Shown here in pieces: positions 32,800-40,948 of a DNA stretch of 64,000 nucleotides. Numbering within the stretch: position 1 is the first letter of the stretch; each line of letters begins with the position of its first letter. A program made the position numbers and the translations under genes. The stretch is from the NCBI GenBank assembly GCA_945905925.1, contig CAMDQN010000012.1, positions 1 through 64,000 on the forward strand. The letters are read 5' to 3'. The stretch comes from Singulisphaera sp. GP187. GTDB lineage: Bacteria; Planctomycetota; Planctomycetia; Gemmatales; Gemmataceae. The notes beneath the pieces were generated by a model, which was not told where the DNA came from, ran no database searches, and saw only the letters and a program-made list of their open reading frames with translations.

Positions 32800-32804
32800 A
32801 CCGG

Positions 32805-33236
32805 TCAGGCAGTTCCCAGTTCCGCGAGGATGGTCGCGGCCTTGTTCGCGTCCGCGACTGTGTCGAAGGTCGCGTAGCCGATGAACTTCCCGCCGACGAC
32901 CGACATCACCAGCCCGTGCAGATTGATGCCGGCCATCTCCCAGGCCTGCGTGACGCGACCGCCGAGACCGGCCTTGTCGTCGCCCTCAACGCGCATGACG
33001 ATCGGTTCGCTGACCTCGTGCAGCCCCGCAGTGCGCGCGGCGGACAGCTCGTTGGTCCCGTGGAGCGGGGCGACGTACAGGTCGCCCATGCCCGGCTTGG
33101 TCACCGACCGCTGGCTGTACACGTACTCGAGGTGCGCCCCGGCTTCGGCCAACTTCTTCAGTTTGGCCGCTGCGCCGCCCGGCTTGTCTTCCACCTCCGC
33201 GTGGAAGAGATGAACCCGCTGCATCTTGAAGCTCAT
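32805..33236 (-). CDS. ACT-domain-like protein
   Basis: A 143-aa protein made of two ACT-like halves: VHLFHAEVEDKPGGAAAKLKKLAEAGAHLEYVYSQRS and VMRVEGDDKAGLGGRVTQAWEMAGINLHGLVMSVVGGKFIGYATF. ACT domains usually bind amino acids as regulators. The ATG at 33236 has GGAGG 8 nt upstream. It is a stand-alone regulator candidate with no amino-acid biosynthetic gene beside it. The partner is unknown. Confidence 0.82.
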   Translation of the reverse strand: MSFKMQRVHLFHAEVEDKPGGAAAKLKKLAEAGAHLEYVYSQRSVTKPGMGDLYVAPLHGTNELSAARTAGLHEVSEPIVMRVEGDDKAGLGGRVTQAWEMAGINLHGLVMSVVGGKFIGYATFDTVADANKAATILAELGTA

Positions 33237-33379
33237 GTGAGTCGCCCTCCGGCCTGAATGAAGTCGCGTTCGTGACGTGATGCGCGACAGGTCTTCTATC
33301 CGGGATGATAACCCTGGCACCGAGCTTTGCAACAGGGTAGCGTTGTTGATTCTGCCGCTCACCACGCTCCGAGGTCCGC

Positions 33380-36040
33380 ATGCGCCGGCTCGCTTCACTT
33401 GCTCCAATTGTCATTGCGCTGTCACTGGTATTCGCGCCCACGCATGCGGAAACACCAAAAGCCACCGAAGACGGAACGGACAACTCGACGACCGTCTTTG
33501 CCAACGCGACTATTTACACCGCGACCGCGGACAAGCCCATCGAGAACGGGGTGTTGATCGTGCGCGGAGGGAAGATCTCGTGGGTCGGCCCGGCGAAGGA
33601 GGCTCCCGGCGTACCGGCAGGCTCACAGGATATTGACCTGAAAGGCGCGGTGATCATCCCCGGTCTCGTGGACACGCACTCGCACGTCGGCGTGTGGAGC
33701 CGGCCCGGTGTGTCCGCGAACAGCGACGGCAGCGAGTCGAGCGGCCCCGTTCAGCCGAGCGTGCGCGCGATCGACTCCTTCAACGCGGACGATCCCGGTA
33801 TCCGCATGGCGACCGCCGGCGGCGTCACCACCGCGAACGTGATGCCCGGTTCCGGCAACGTGATCGGCGGGCAGACCGTGTACGTGAAGTACCGCGGACG
33901 CAGCATCGAGGAGATGCGAATCACCGGTCTCGCGGGCAAGACGGAGATTCTCGGCGGCTTGAAGATGGCGAACGGCGAGAACCCGAAAGGCTACGGCAAG
34001 AACCGGCAGCAAGCCCCGTTCACGCGCATGAAGATCGCGGCGCTGCAGCGCGAGACGTTCCAGAAGGCGAAGGAGTACAAGGCGAAGATCGACAGCGGCG
34101 CGAAGCCCGACCGCGACCTCGCGCTCGAACCGCTCGTGGAGGTACTCGAACGCAAGCGCACGGTTCACTTCCACTGCCACCGCGCCGACGACCTCCTCAC
34201 CGCGATCCGCATCAGCGAAGAGTTCGGTTTCGAGATCGTGCTTCAACACGCGACCGAGGGGTATCGCGTGTCGGACGTACTCGCGAAGAAGAAGATTCCG
34301 GTGTCGCTAACGATCGTAGACAGCCCCGGCGGGAAGGCCGAGACAATGGGCCTTCTCGAAGAGAACGCGGCGATTCTGAACAAGGCCGGCGTGGTGGTGA
34401 CGATCAACACCGACGACAGCGTGACGGAATCGCGGTTCATGCTGCGCACCGGCGCGATCGCGGTTCGCGGCGGCATGACCGAAGCGGAGGCGCTGAAGGC
34501 TATCACGATCAACGCGGCGAAGTTGTTGCACCTCGACCACCGTCTCGGCTCGCTGAACATCGGCAAGGACGCGGACTTCGTGGTGTTGAGCGGCGCCCCG
34601 TTCAGCGTGTACACGCAGGTTCGGCAAACATGGATCGACGGCAAGAAGGTGTTCGACGTGACAAAGGATCGCGCGTATCAGGAAGGCGGCTTCGCGCTGC
34701 CGGCCGGGGAGTGGGATCAGTTGCGGAAAGACGTCCGGCAGATCGAGATTCAGACTAACGATTTGGTTCTCAGGCGGTACACCTTCGACGCCGCGACCGA
34801 CAAGGACGCGAAGTGGCTCGCCGTGTTGGCGGACAACCTTCACCTCGCGACAAAGGTTCCCGGTTTCTCCGACCGGGCGGTGACGCCGAAGGGTGTCGTC
34901 GTTCTCAAGAACGGAAAGATTCACCACGCAGGGCCAGCGGACGAGGTCACGCTCAAGGGGATCACGACGCTGATGGCGAAGCACGTCACACCGGGGTTGA
35001 TCGACACGTTCTGCTCGATCGGGCTGAGCGGTGCGTGGAACATCCCCGCGGACCAGGATCAGGACGAATCGAGCGACCCCAACCAATCCGACCTGCGCGC
35101 GCTCGATGGCTTCAACCCGCGCGAGCCGCTCATCGACTTCCTTCAGGCGAACGGCACGACGGTCTTCCACGCGACCCCGGGCCGGCAGAACGCGATCGCG
35201 GGGCGCGGCGGCGTGTTCCGCGCCGATGGCGTTACCGTGGATCAGGCCGCGATCACGCCCGTTGGCGCGCTCGTGGTGAACTTGGGTGAGTCGTCCAAAG
35301 GCAAAACGCCGACTTCACGAATGGGCGTCGCGGCGCTCGTGCGAAAGGCGTTCGCAGATGCAGACGCATATCGGGCGAAGCCGCAAGCGGCGAAGAATCC
35401 CAAGTTGGAGGCGCTGATTCCCGCACTGGAGGGGAAGGTGCCGGTGTACTTCGCCGCTCACCGCAAGGACGACATTCAGACCGCGCTGCGCATCGCGGCG
35501 GAATTCAAACTGAAACCCGTGATTGCGCTCGGCACCGAAGGCTACCGCATGGCCGACGAACTGAAGAAAGCCGGTGTGCCGGTCGTGGTTCACCCCACAA
35601 TGCAGCGCGCCGGCGGCAGCATGGAAACGCTGCACTCGTACACCGGGAACGCGGCTGCGCTCGATGCCGCGGGCATCCCGGTCACGATTTGCACCGGGTT
35701 CGAGGGGTACGTTCCGAAGACGCGTGTGTTGCGCCACGAAGCCGCGATGGCCGTCGCCGCGGGCATGGACAAAGAACGCGCGCTGCGAGCAATCACGATC
35801 AACGCCGCGAAACTGCTCGGCATCGACAAGGAATATGGAAGTATCGAAGTGGGGAAGGTCGCGGATTTGGTGCTGTACGACGGCGACCCGTTCGAGCACG
35901 CGACCCACGTCACGCAAACCATCATGCGCGGCAAGGTGGTGTACGACCGCGCCGACTACCTGAAGCTGCCGTTTGAGCGCCGCGTGCTGCCGTTGCTCGG
36001 CGGCGGAACCAACGGCGTCGGTTGCTGTATGGGGTGGTAA
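33380..36040 (+). CDS. Tandem amidohydrolase, second half degenerate
   Basis: A secreted 886-aa protein (signal LAPIVIALSLVFAPTHA). Residues about 40-440 are a metal-dependent amidohydrolase of the imidazolonepropionase-like group: GLVDTHSHVGVW (His100, His102), VHFHCHRADDL, VLQHATEGYR and TINTDD. Residues about 455-870 repeat the same fold: GLIDTFCSIGLSG, VYFAAHRKDDI, VIALGTEGYR, TICTGFEG. In this half every metal ligand position is replaced. The second half may regulate or scaffold the first. The substrate is unknown. The TAA stop is the first part of a GTAATGTGGTCC element. Confidence 0.9.
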   Translation: MRRLASLAPIVIALSLVFAPTHAETPKATEDGTDNSTTVFANATIYTATADKPIENGVLIVRGGKISWVGPAKEAPGVPAGSQDIDLKGAVIIPGLVDTHSHVGVWSRPGVSANSDGSESSGPVQPSVRAIDSFNADDPGIRMATAGGVTTANVMPGSGNVIGGQTVYVKYRGRSIEEMRITGLAGKTEILGGLKMANGENPKGYGKNRQQAPFTRMKIAALQRETFQKAKEYKAKIDSGAKPDRDLALEPLVEVLERKRTVHFHCHRADDLLTAIRISEEFGFEIVLQHATEGYRVSDVLAKKKIPVSLTIVDSPGGKAETMGLLEENAAILNKAGVVVTINTDDSVTESRFMLRTGAIAVRGGMTEAEALKAITINAAKLLHLDHRLGSLNIGKDADFVVLSGAPFSVYTQVRQTWIDGKKVFDVTKDRAYQEGGFALPAGEWDQLRKDVRQIEIQTNDLVLRRYTFDAATDKDAKWLAVLADNLHLATKVPGFSDRAVTPKGVVVLKNGKIHHAGPADEVTLKGITTLMAKHVTPGLIDTFCSIGLSGAWNIPADQDQDESSDPNQSDLRALDGFNPREPLIDFLQANGTTVFHATPGRQNAIAGRGGVFRADGVTVDQAAITPVGALVVNLGESSKGKTPTSRMGVAALVRKAFADADAYRAKPQAAKNPKLEALIPALEGKVPVYFAAHRKDDIQTALRIAAEFKLKPVIALGTEGYRMADELKKAGVPVVVHPTMQRAGGSMETLHSYTGNAAALDAAGIPVTICTGFEGYVPKTRVLRHEAAMAVAAGMDKERALRAITINAAKLLGIDKEYGSIEVGKVADLVLYDGDPFEHATHVTQTIMRGKVVYDRADYLKLPFERRVLPLLGGGTNGVGCCMGW

Positions 36041-36067
36041 TGTGGTCCGCCGCTCCGCGGCGGTTCT
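36037..36067. repeat. Half element, GTAATGTGGTCCGCCG class
   Basis: GTAATGTGGTCCGCCGCTCCGCGGCGG matches one arm of the palindrome at 39810. It has the small hairpin CCGCCGCTCCGCGGCGG. It supplies the TAA of the amidohydrolase gene. Confidence 0.8.
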
Positions 36068-36162
36068 TATCTGCTTGTGGTGTGGGTCTCTGGCCGTCGC
36101 CACGTCGACGAACTGGTTCGGGCGCGGGTCTCATACACGAAACTGGGAAATTGGTTGGCGGT

Positions 36163-38544
36163 TCACAACATACTGTACGGGTCGATGTCCACTTGGAACT
36201 CGACGCCGCTTGGCGGTTTTGCCAGTGCGAGGACGTTGCGCAGAACTTCGTGCAGCACTGCGCTGCTGTCGGACTGCACTTGGAAGTGGAACCGGTAGTA
36301 GTTGTTCAGCCGAAATACCGGGCACTCCGCGGGGCCGAGCAACCGCACTGGCGTTTGCCCCTGCGCGTTCGTAACGCGTTTCATCGCTTCCTTGAACGCG
36401 GTTGCGAGCACGTCGGCGAACGCTGCCGCCGCGTCTTCCTTCTCGCTCCGCACGATCAATCGCGCCATCCGCTCGAACGGCGGGTACTTGTGCAACTTGC
36501 GGTGAACGAGTTCGAGCTTCGCGAACTCGGCGTAGTTGTGGTGCGACGCCAGCGTGATGCACGGGTGGTCCGGCGTGAAGGTTTGCACCAGCACGTGCCC
36601 GCCGCGCTCGCCACGACCCGCCCTCCCAGCCACCTGCGCGAGCAACTGGAACGTTCGCTCCGCGCTGCGGAAATCTGGCAAGTGAAGCCCCACGTCCGCG
36701 TTAACGACACCCACGAGCGTCACGTTCGGGAAGTCGAGTCCCTTCGCGATCATCTGCGTGCCGACGAGAATCTGAATCAGCCCGTCGCGGAACGCGTCGA
36801 GCACGCGCTGGTGGCTACCGGGCTTCGACATCGTGTCGGAGTCCATCCGCTGACACACGTTGCCGGGGAACTTCTCCTCGATCTCGACTTGCAATTTCTC
36901 TGTACCCAATCCCTGATACCGCATGGACGGCTGCGCACACGCGGGGCACTTCTGGAACGGGGCCGTCTCGAAGCCGCAGTAGTGGCACATCAGCGAGTTC
37001 TTGGTGCGGTGGAACGTCATCGCGAGGTCGCAGTGGGCGCACTGCGCAACGTGCCCGCACGCCTCGCAATGCACGTGCGTGCTGAACCCGCGGCGGTTCA
37101 GCAGCAGAATGATCTGACCCTTGTCCTTGAGCGTTTGGCGCATCGCGTTTTCGAGCGTCGGACCGATCGCGTAATGCTTGCCGGGCGGCTTCGGTTCGTG
37201 GCGCAGGTCAACGAGCTTCACCGCGGGCAGCGGCCGGCTCTCGACGCGATTCGGCATACTCAGGACCGTGTAATTGCCGCGCTCCGCGTTCGCCCAACTT
37301 TCGAGACTCGGTGTCGCGGACCCCATCAGAATCGGAATGCCTTCGAGCCTGGCACGCATTACCGCAACATCGCGCGCGTGGTATCGCGGCGTCGATTCCT
37401 GCTTGAAACTGTTCTCGTGTTCCTCGTCGATGACGATGAGACCGAGCTTCCGCGTCGGTGCGAACACGGCGCTTCGCGCGCCGACCACAACCTGAATGTG
37501 CCCGGTGGCGACGCGGCGCCAGTACCCACCGCGCTCGGCGTCGGTGAGATGGCTGTGCAGCACCGCGAGGTTCCCGCACCGGCCCTTGAACCGCGAGATC
37601 GTCTGCGGTGTGAGCGAGATTTCCGGCACCAGAACGATAACTTCCTTGCCCTGTTTCACCACTTCCTCGATGGCGCGCAGGTACACTTCCGTTTTGCCGC
37701 TGCCGGTGACACCGTGGAGCAAAAACGGGTGGTAGCCACCGGTTTCGAGTGCGGCTTTGAGTTGTCCCCACACGCGAAGTTGGTCCGCGTTCAGCGCGAT
37801 CTCTTTGAGTGGGGCATCGCTCGTTGTGTCGTCTTCGGATTCGTGACCAGGCGCGGCGGCGGGCGTTTCGATGCGTTCGGCGAACTTCCGCACCAGACCC
37901 TTCTTGATGAGGCCCGCGACGACTCCCGTCGTACACTTCGCGAGCCGCGCGAGTTGAAGCACTTCGAGCGGCCGGTTCTCCTTCTTGAGCTTGTCGAGTG
38001 CGGCCTTCTGTTGCGGCGTGACAGTGGGAAGCGGGTTCGGCAACTTCTCCTTCGGCAGTACCTCGACGAACGACGCGACCCGCGTGCCGGCGTTGTCTCG
38101 TACACCAGCAGGAACGACCGCGTGCAGCACCTGACCCCACCCGCAGAGGTAGTAGTCCGCCATCCACCGCGTCAGCTTCATGACGTGGTCATCGACGATG
38201 GCGTCGTCGTCGAGTACGCGTGTAACGGTCTTGAGTTCGTAGCCGGAGGTGGGTTGCACGTCGGTGACGCGCACGCAGAATCCCGCAGTGCCTTTGCCGC
38301 CCCTGCCGAACGGCACCTCGACGCGCTTCCCGACCCCGATCTTGGTGAGGAGAGTCTCGGATACGGCATAGGTGTACGCGTGGTCCAGCGGCCGGTCGAA
38401 GACGATGTCCGCGAACAGCGTTGGAGTCGCTCGAGGCGAGCGGGGGGCGTCAGCCCCCTGTTCCTCGGAAACGTTGAACAGTGTGTGAGGGGCCGTCATG
38501 GCCAGAGACTCCGCAGTGTCGGGCAGAATGGTGTTCATGCGCAC
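36163..38544 (-). CDS. priA: Primosomal protein N' (replication restart helicase)
   Basis: A 793-aa PriA. The N-terminal 3'BD region is FADIVFDRPLDHAYTYAV..GKRVEVPFGRG. The helicase core carries GVTGSGKT (Walker A), DEEHENSFK (Walker B), GSATPSLES and a C-terminal QVAGRAGRG motif VI. The zinc-binding insert holds CEACGHVAQCAHCDLAMTFHR..CHYCG..CPAC. It loads the replisome at stalled forks. The first about 40 residues before the PriA fold are unusual, and residues about 29-37 (EEQGADAPR) come from a repeat element inserted in frame. It converges on the tandem amidohydrolase gene and shares no operon. Confidence 0.96.
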   Translation of the reverse strand: MRMNTILPDTAESLAMTAPHTLFNVSEEQGADAPRSPRATPTLFADIVFDRPLDHAYTYAVSETLLTKIGVGKRVEVPFGRGGKGTAGFCVRVTDVQPTSGYELKTVTRVLDDDAIVDDHVMKLTRWMADYYLCGWGQVLHAVVPAGVRDNAGTRVASFVEVLPKEKLPNPLPTVTPQQKAALDKLKKENRPLEVLQLARLAKCTTGVVAGLIKKGLVRKFAERIETPAAAPGHESEDDTTSDAPLKEIALNADQLRVWGQLKAALETGGYHPFLLHGVTGSGKTEVYLRAIEEVVKQGKEVIVLVPEISLTPQTISRFKGRCGNLAVLHSHLTDAERGGYWRRVATGHIQVVVGARSAVFAPTRKLGLIVIDEEHENSFKQESTPRYHARDVAVMRARLEGIPILMGSATPSLESWANAERGNYTVLSMPNRVESRPLPAVKLVDLRHEPKPPGKHYAIGPTLENAMRQTLKDKGQIILLLNRRGFSTHVHCEACGHVAQCAHCDLAMTFHRTKNSLMCHYCGFETAPFQKCPACAQPSMRYQGLGTEKLQVEIEEKFPGNVCQRMDSDTMSKPGSHQRVLDAFRDGLIQILVGTQMIAKGLDFPNVTLVGVVNADVGLHLPDFRSAERTFQLLAQVAGRAGRGERGGHVLVQTFTPDHPCITLASHHNYAEFAKLELVHRKLHKYPPFERMARLIVRSEKEDAAAAFADVLATAFKEAMKRVTNAQGQTPVRLLGPAECPVFRLNNYYRFHFQVQSDSSAVLHEVLRNVLALAKPPSGVEFQVDIDPYSML
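38435..38462. repeat. Copy of the AACAGGGG..CCCCGCTCGCC element inside priA
   Basis: On the minus strand AACAGGGGGCTGACGCCCCCCGCTCGCC, in frame in the non-conserved N-terminus of priA. It matches 28614-28641 apart from a few bases. Confidence 0.75.
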
Positions 38545-38625
38545 AGTTTAGCAGCGCGCACCGGCCCCACAAGGACGGTTGCCCAACCACTACTATCGGC
38601 AGAAGCGGCAAGCGAAGATGAGCCG

Positions 38626-38757
38626 TCACGCCCACTTCCAGTTGTGGCGCGTGAACGGTTTCCGGTCTTCGTCGTCGATGAACGCGAACTGCGGTTGCGC
38701 TCGAAAGATCAGCGTCTGAAGGAAGTCGCTGCCGTAGCCCAGGCGCTTCGCTGGTGA
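38626..38757 (-). pseudogene. C-terminal fragment of an unknown gene
   Basis: On the minus strand 43 codons read SPAKRLGYGSDFLQTL, FRAQPQFAFIDDEDRKPFTRHNWKWA and stop. The third positions are strongly GC-biased, as in real genes here. There is no start codon, and an in-frame TGA stands directly upstream at 38758, where the next palindrome begins. It looks like the surviving tail of a gene whose 5' part was lost. I cannot name the family. The rest of the 38545-38625 gap is empty. Confidence 0.5.
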
Positions 38758-38855
38758 TCAGCAGACAGGGGACAGAAGACAACGCAAACAACGAAAAAAC
38801 CGCGCGACCGCAGTCGCACGGCTTGGTTTGTCTTCTGTCTTCTGACCTCTGTCTA
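38758..38855. repeat. Long intergenic palindrome, GACAGAAGACA class
   Basis: GCAGACAGGGGACAGAAGACAA mirrors TTGTCTTCTGTCTTCTGACCTCTGTC, with an inner CCGCGCGACCGCAGTCGCACGG hairpin. The right end supplies the TAG of the next minus-strand gene. Confidence 0.85.
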
Positions 38856-39725
38856 CTTCAGTTTGCTGGTGGATTCGCCGGAGATCGGGCCGGCCATCTT
38901 GATTTCCACCTTGATGTCGTCCATCTTCTGCGTGCCTTCCAGTTTGATCTTGCCCGTGAACTTCTCCTTCATGTTCACGCCGGTCTTGAGCGACTTGTGA
39001 GTGGTGACTTTCAGTTCCATCTCCACGTCGATGGTCGGTTCGCCGTCGTCCTTCATCTTCGCGGTGAGCTTGCCGGATGACTCGATCACGGCGCACTTCT
39101 CGCCGTCCACGTCTTCGATCTTGACGAACTTCTGGTCGAGCGAACCCTTCACGTCGCTGAACGAGTTGCCAAGCATCTTGGTGAGCGCGGACGCGTCCAC
39201 CTTCCACGCGTGCCCGACCTTGACCTTATCCGCTGGGTACAGGTCGTCGTCGTTCTCGATCCCGTTGCGGCTGTCGAGTTCCTTCTTCTGTTTCTCGGTC
39301 GGCTTGCTGTCCACGAGGACGTGCTTCCACTTCTTGCCGTCGCGCTCGCTGATGACGGTTTCCTTTTCCAGCGCGGTCGGTTCGGTGTGCTTCATCTCCT
39401 GCCCGCCGAAGTTGGCGGTCACGTCGGCACGTTCCTTGATGATCTTGGTTTGGCACTTGGTAACGTTGCGGCCGTCCACCGCGAGCACCTTGGCCTCTTC
39501 CTCGCTGGTGACTTCGAGGTTGATCTTCAGGTTCACGGTCTGTCCGGCCACCTTCATGGTGGTGTCGGCGTCCTTGATCTTGAGCGTGCCCTTGCTGACG
39601 TACACCTGGCCCTTTTCGGGGGCCGGGCCGCGGAGATCGTACACGTCGTTGTCGGCGGCGCGGCCCAGGTTGAGTGCCGCGAACAGCACGGCCGCAGCCC
39701 CGATCGCCCACTTGCATTGGAACAT
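38853..39725 (-). CDS. Secreted protein of unknown function
   Basis: I do not recognise the family. A 290-aa protein with a signal peptide (WAIGAAAVLFAALNLGRAA). The mature part is Lys/Glu/Asp-rich and beta-rich, with alternating strands such as KVAGQTVNLKINLEVTSEEEAKVLAVDG and KLTAKMKDDGEPTIDVEMELKVTTHKSL. That fits a periplasmic or outer-membrane-associated beta barrel or lipid-binding protein, but no known motif is seen. Its stop is inside the palindrome described above. It is a single-gene unit. Confidence 0.8.
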   Translation of the reverse strand: MFQCKWAIGAAAVLFAALNLGRAADNDVYDLRGPAPEKGQVYVSKGTLKIKDADTTMKVAGQTVNLKINLEVTSEEEAKVLAVDGRNVTKCQTKIIKERADVTANFGGQEMKHTEPTALEKETVISERDGKKWKHVLVDSKPTEKQKKELDSRNGIENDDDLYPADKVKVGHAWKVDASALTKMLGNSFSDVKGSLDQKFVKIEDVDGEKCAVIESSGKLTAKMKDDGEPTIDVEMELKVTTHKSLKTGVNMKEKFTGKIKLEGTQKMDDIKVEIKMAGPISGESTSKLK

Positions 39726-39809
39726 TGGTTGTCTCTCCTCGGAAATGGCAGTCGCCCCACTATCTTCCGGGTTCGCCCACCAAAGGGCAACATTTCAACG
39801 CGGAAAGTT

Positions 39810-39893
39810 GTAATGCGATCCGCCGTTCCACGGCGGTCCCGTTGTCGCGAAATGAGAACGGAAAAACCGCCGCGGAGCGGTGGACCACATTAC
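39810..39893. repeat. Long intergenic palindrome, GTAATGTGGTCC class
   Basis: GTAATGCGATCCGCCGTTCCACGGCGGT mirrors ACCGCCGCGGAGCGGTGGACCACATTAC. The right end contains the minus-strand TAA of the glycosyltransferase. The solo arm of the same class is at 36037. Confidence 0.88.
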
Positions 39894-40873
39894 GCCGCGA
39901 CGCGCCCGACAGGAAGGGCCGTGCGATCCAGGTTCCGGCGTTCGCGAACCACGTAGGGCCGCTTACCCTGGCTCTCGTAGTAGACGCGCGTGAGAACTTC
40001 GCCCATCAAGCCGAGCGACACGAACTGCACACCGATCAACCCCGCGACCGCACCGAGCAGGAACAACGGGTTCTGCGTCATGCCGGGACCGGTCGTGTAT
40101 TTCATCACCACGCTCGCCATCACGCTCACGAACCCGGCGAACATGCACAGCATCCCGACGCCGCCGAACAGGTGCATCGGGCGCGTCTGGAAACTGCCCT
40201 GGAACTTCACCGTCATCAGGTCGAGCATCACCCGCACCGACCGCGTCAGGTTGTACTTCGACTTGCCGGCGGTTCGAGGGTGGTGCCGCACCGGCATCTG
40301 CGCCACCGACGCGCCCTGCTGCATGATCAGAGCCGTGATGAACCGGTGCATTTCGCCGTAGAGAACCAGTCCGTCGAAAACTTCGCGGCGCACCGCGCGG
40401 AGCGTACAGCCAAAGTCTTTGAACGGCACGCCCAGGACTTTACGAATCAGCCAGTTCGCCGCGAAGCTCGGCACCTTGCGCAGTAGCAACTTGTCCTGCC
40501 GCTTCTCGCGCTGGCCCAGAACCGCGTCGTAGCCCTCGTTTAGCTTCGCGAGCATCAGCGGGATGTCGGCGGGGTCGTTCTGGAGGTCGCCGTCCATCGT
40601 GACGATCACGTCCCCGGCGGCGGCGTCGAGGCCCGCTTGCGTCGCGGCGCTCTGGCCGAAATTGCGGCGCAACCGGACCACCTTCACGCGCGCGTCCTCG
40701 CGCGCAACGGTTTCGAGTTCGGTGAATGTGCCGTCGGTGCTGCCGTCGTCCACGAAGACGAGTTCCCACGGGCCGCATCGCGCGCCGTCGAGCGCCGCGC
40801 GCACGCGGTCGAACATCGGGCGCACGTTCTCGCGCTCGTCCTTCACCGGCACGACCACGGACAAGAGCGACAT
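39890..40873 (-). CDS. Glycosyltransferase family 2, polyprenyl-phosphate type
   Basis: A 327-aa GT2 enzyme of the DPM1/ArnC-like group. The GT-A domain has VVVPVKDERENV, ELVFVDDGSTDGTF and VTMDGDLQNDP (metal-binding DxD region), and the C-terminus has two membrane helices (LFGGVGMLCMFAGFVSVMAS; PLFLLGAVAGLIGVQFVSLGLMGEVL). Such enzymes transfer a sugar from a nucleotide donor to polyprenyl phosphate at the cytoplasmic face. ATG 40873 has GAGG upstream; the track's extension runs through a palindrome. The upstream phosphatase gene is in the same direction. Confidence 0.92.
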   Translation of the reverse strand: MSLLSVVVPVKDERENVRPMFDRVRAALDGARCGPWELVFVDDGSTDGTFTELETVAREDARVKVVRLRRNFGQSAATQAGLDAAAGDVIVTMDGDLQNDPADIPLMLAKLNEGYDAVLGQREKRQDKLLLRKVPSFAANWLIRKVLGVPFKDFGCTLRAVRREVFDGLVLYGEMHRFITALIMQQGASVAQMPVRHHPRTAGKSKYNLTRSVRVMLDLMTVKFQGSFQTRPMHLFGGVGMLCMFAGFVSVMASVVMKYTTGPGMTQNPLFLLGAVAGLIGVQFVSLGLMGEVLTRVYYESQGKRPYVVRERRNLDRTALPVGRVAA

Positions 40874-40887
40874 GGGGGAAATCCTCT

Positions 40888-40948
40888 GTAGGACAGGCCT
40901 CCCGGCCTGTCGCCGCTGTACTGTGACAGGCCGGGAGGCCTGTCCTAC
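40888..40948. repeat. Long intergenic palindrome, GTAGGACAGGCCTCCCGGCCTGTC class
   Basis: GTAGGACAGGCCTCCCGGCCTGTC mirrors GACAGGCCGGGAGGCCTGTCCTAC, with about 12 nt between. The right end carries the minus-strand TAG of the phosphatase gene. Confidence 0.92.

Noticed and set aside
36022-38757. 911-aa plus-strand ORF
   Set aside because: It is the opposite-strand shadow of priA, with Arg/Val/Leu-biased composition and no domain; priA is clear on the minus strand. Only its last part overlaps a possible gene fragment, which reads on the minus strand.
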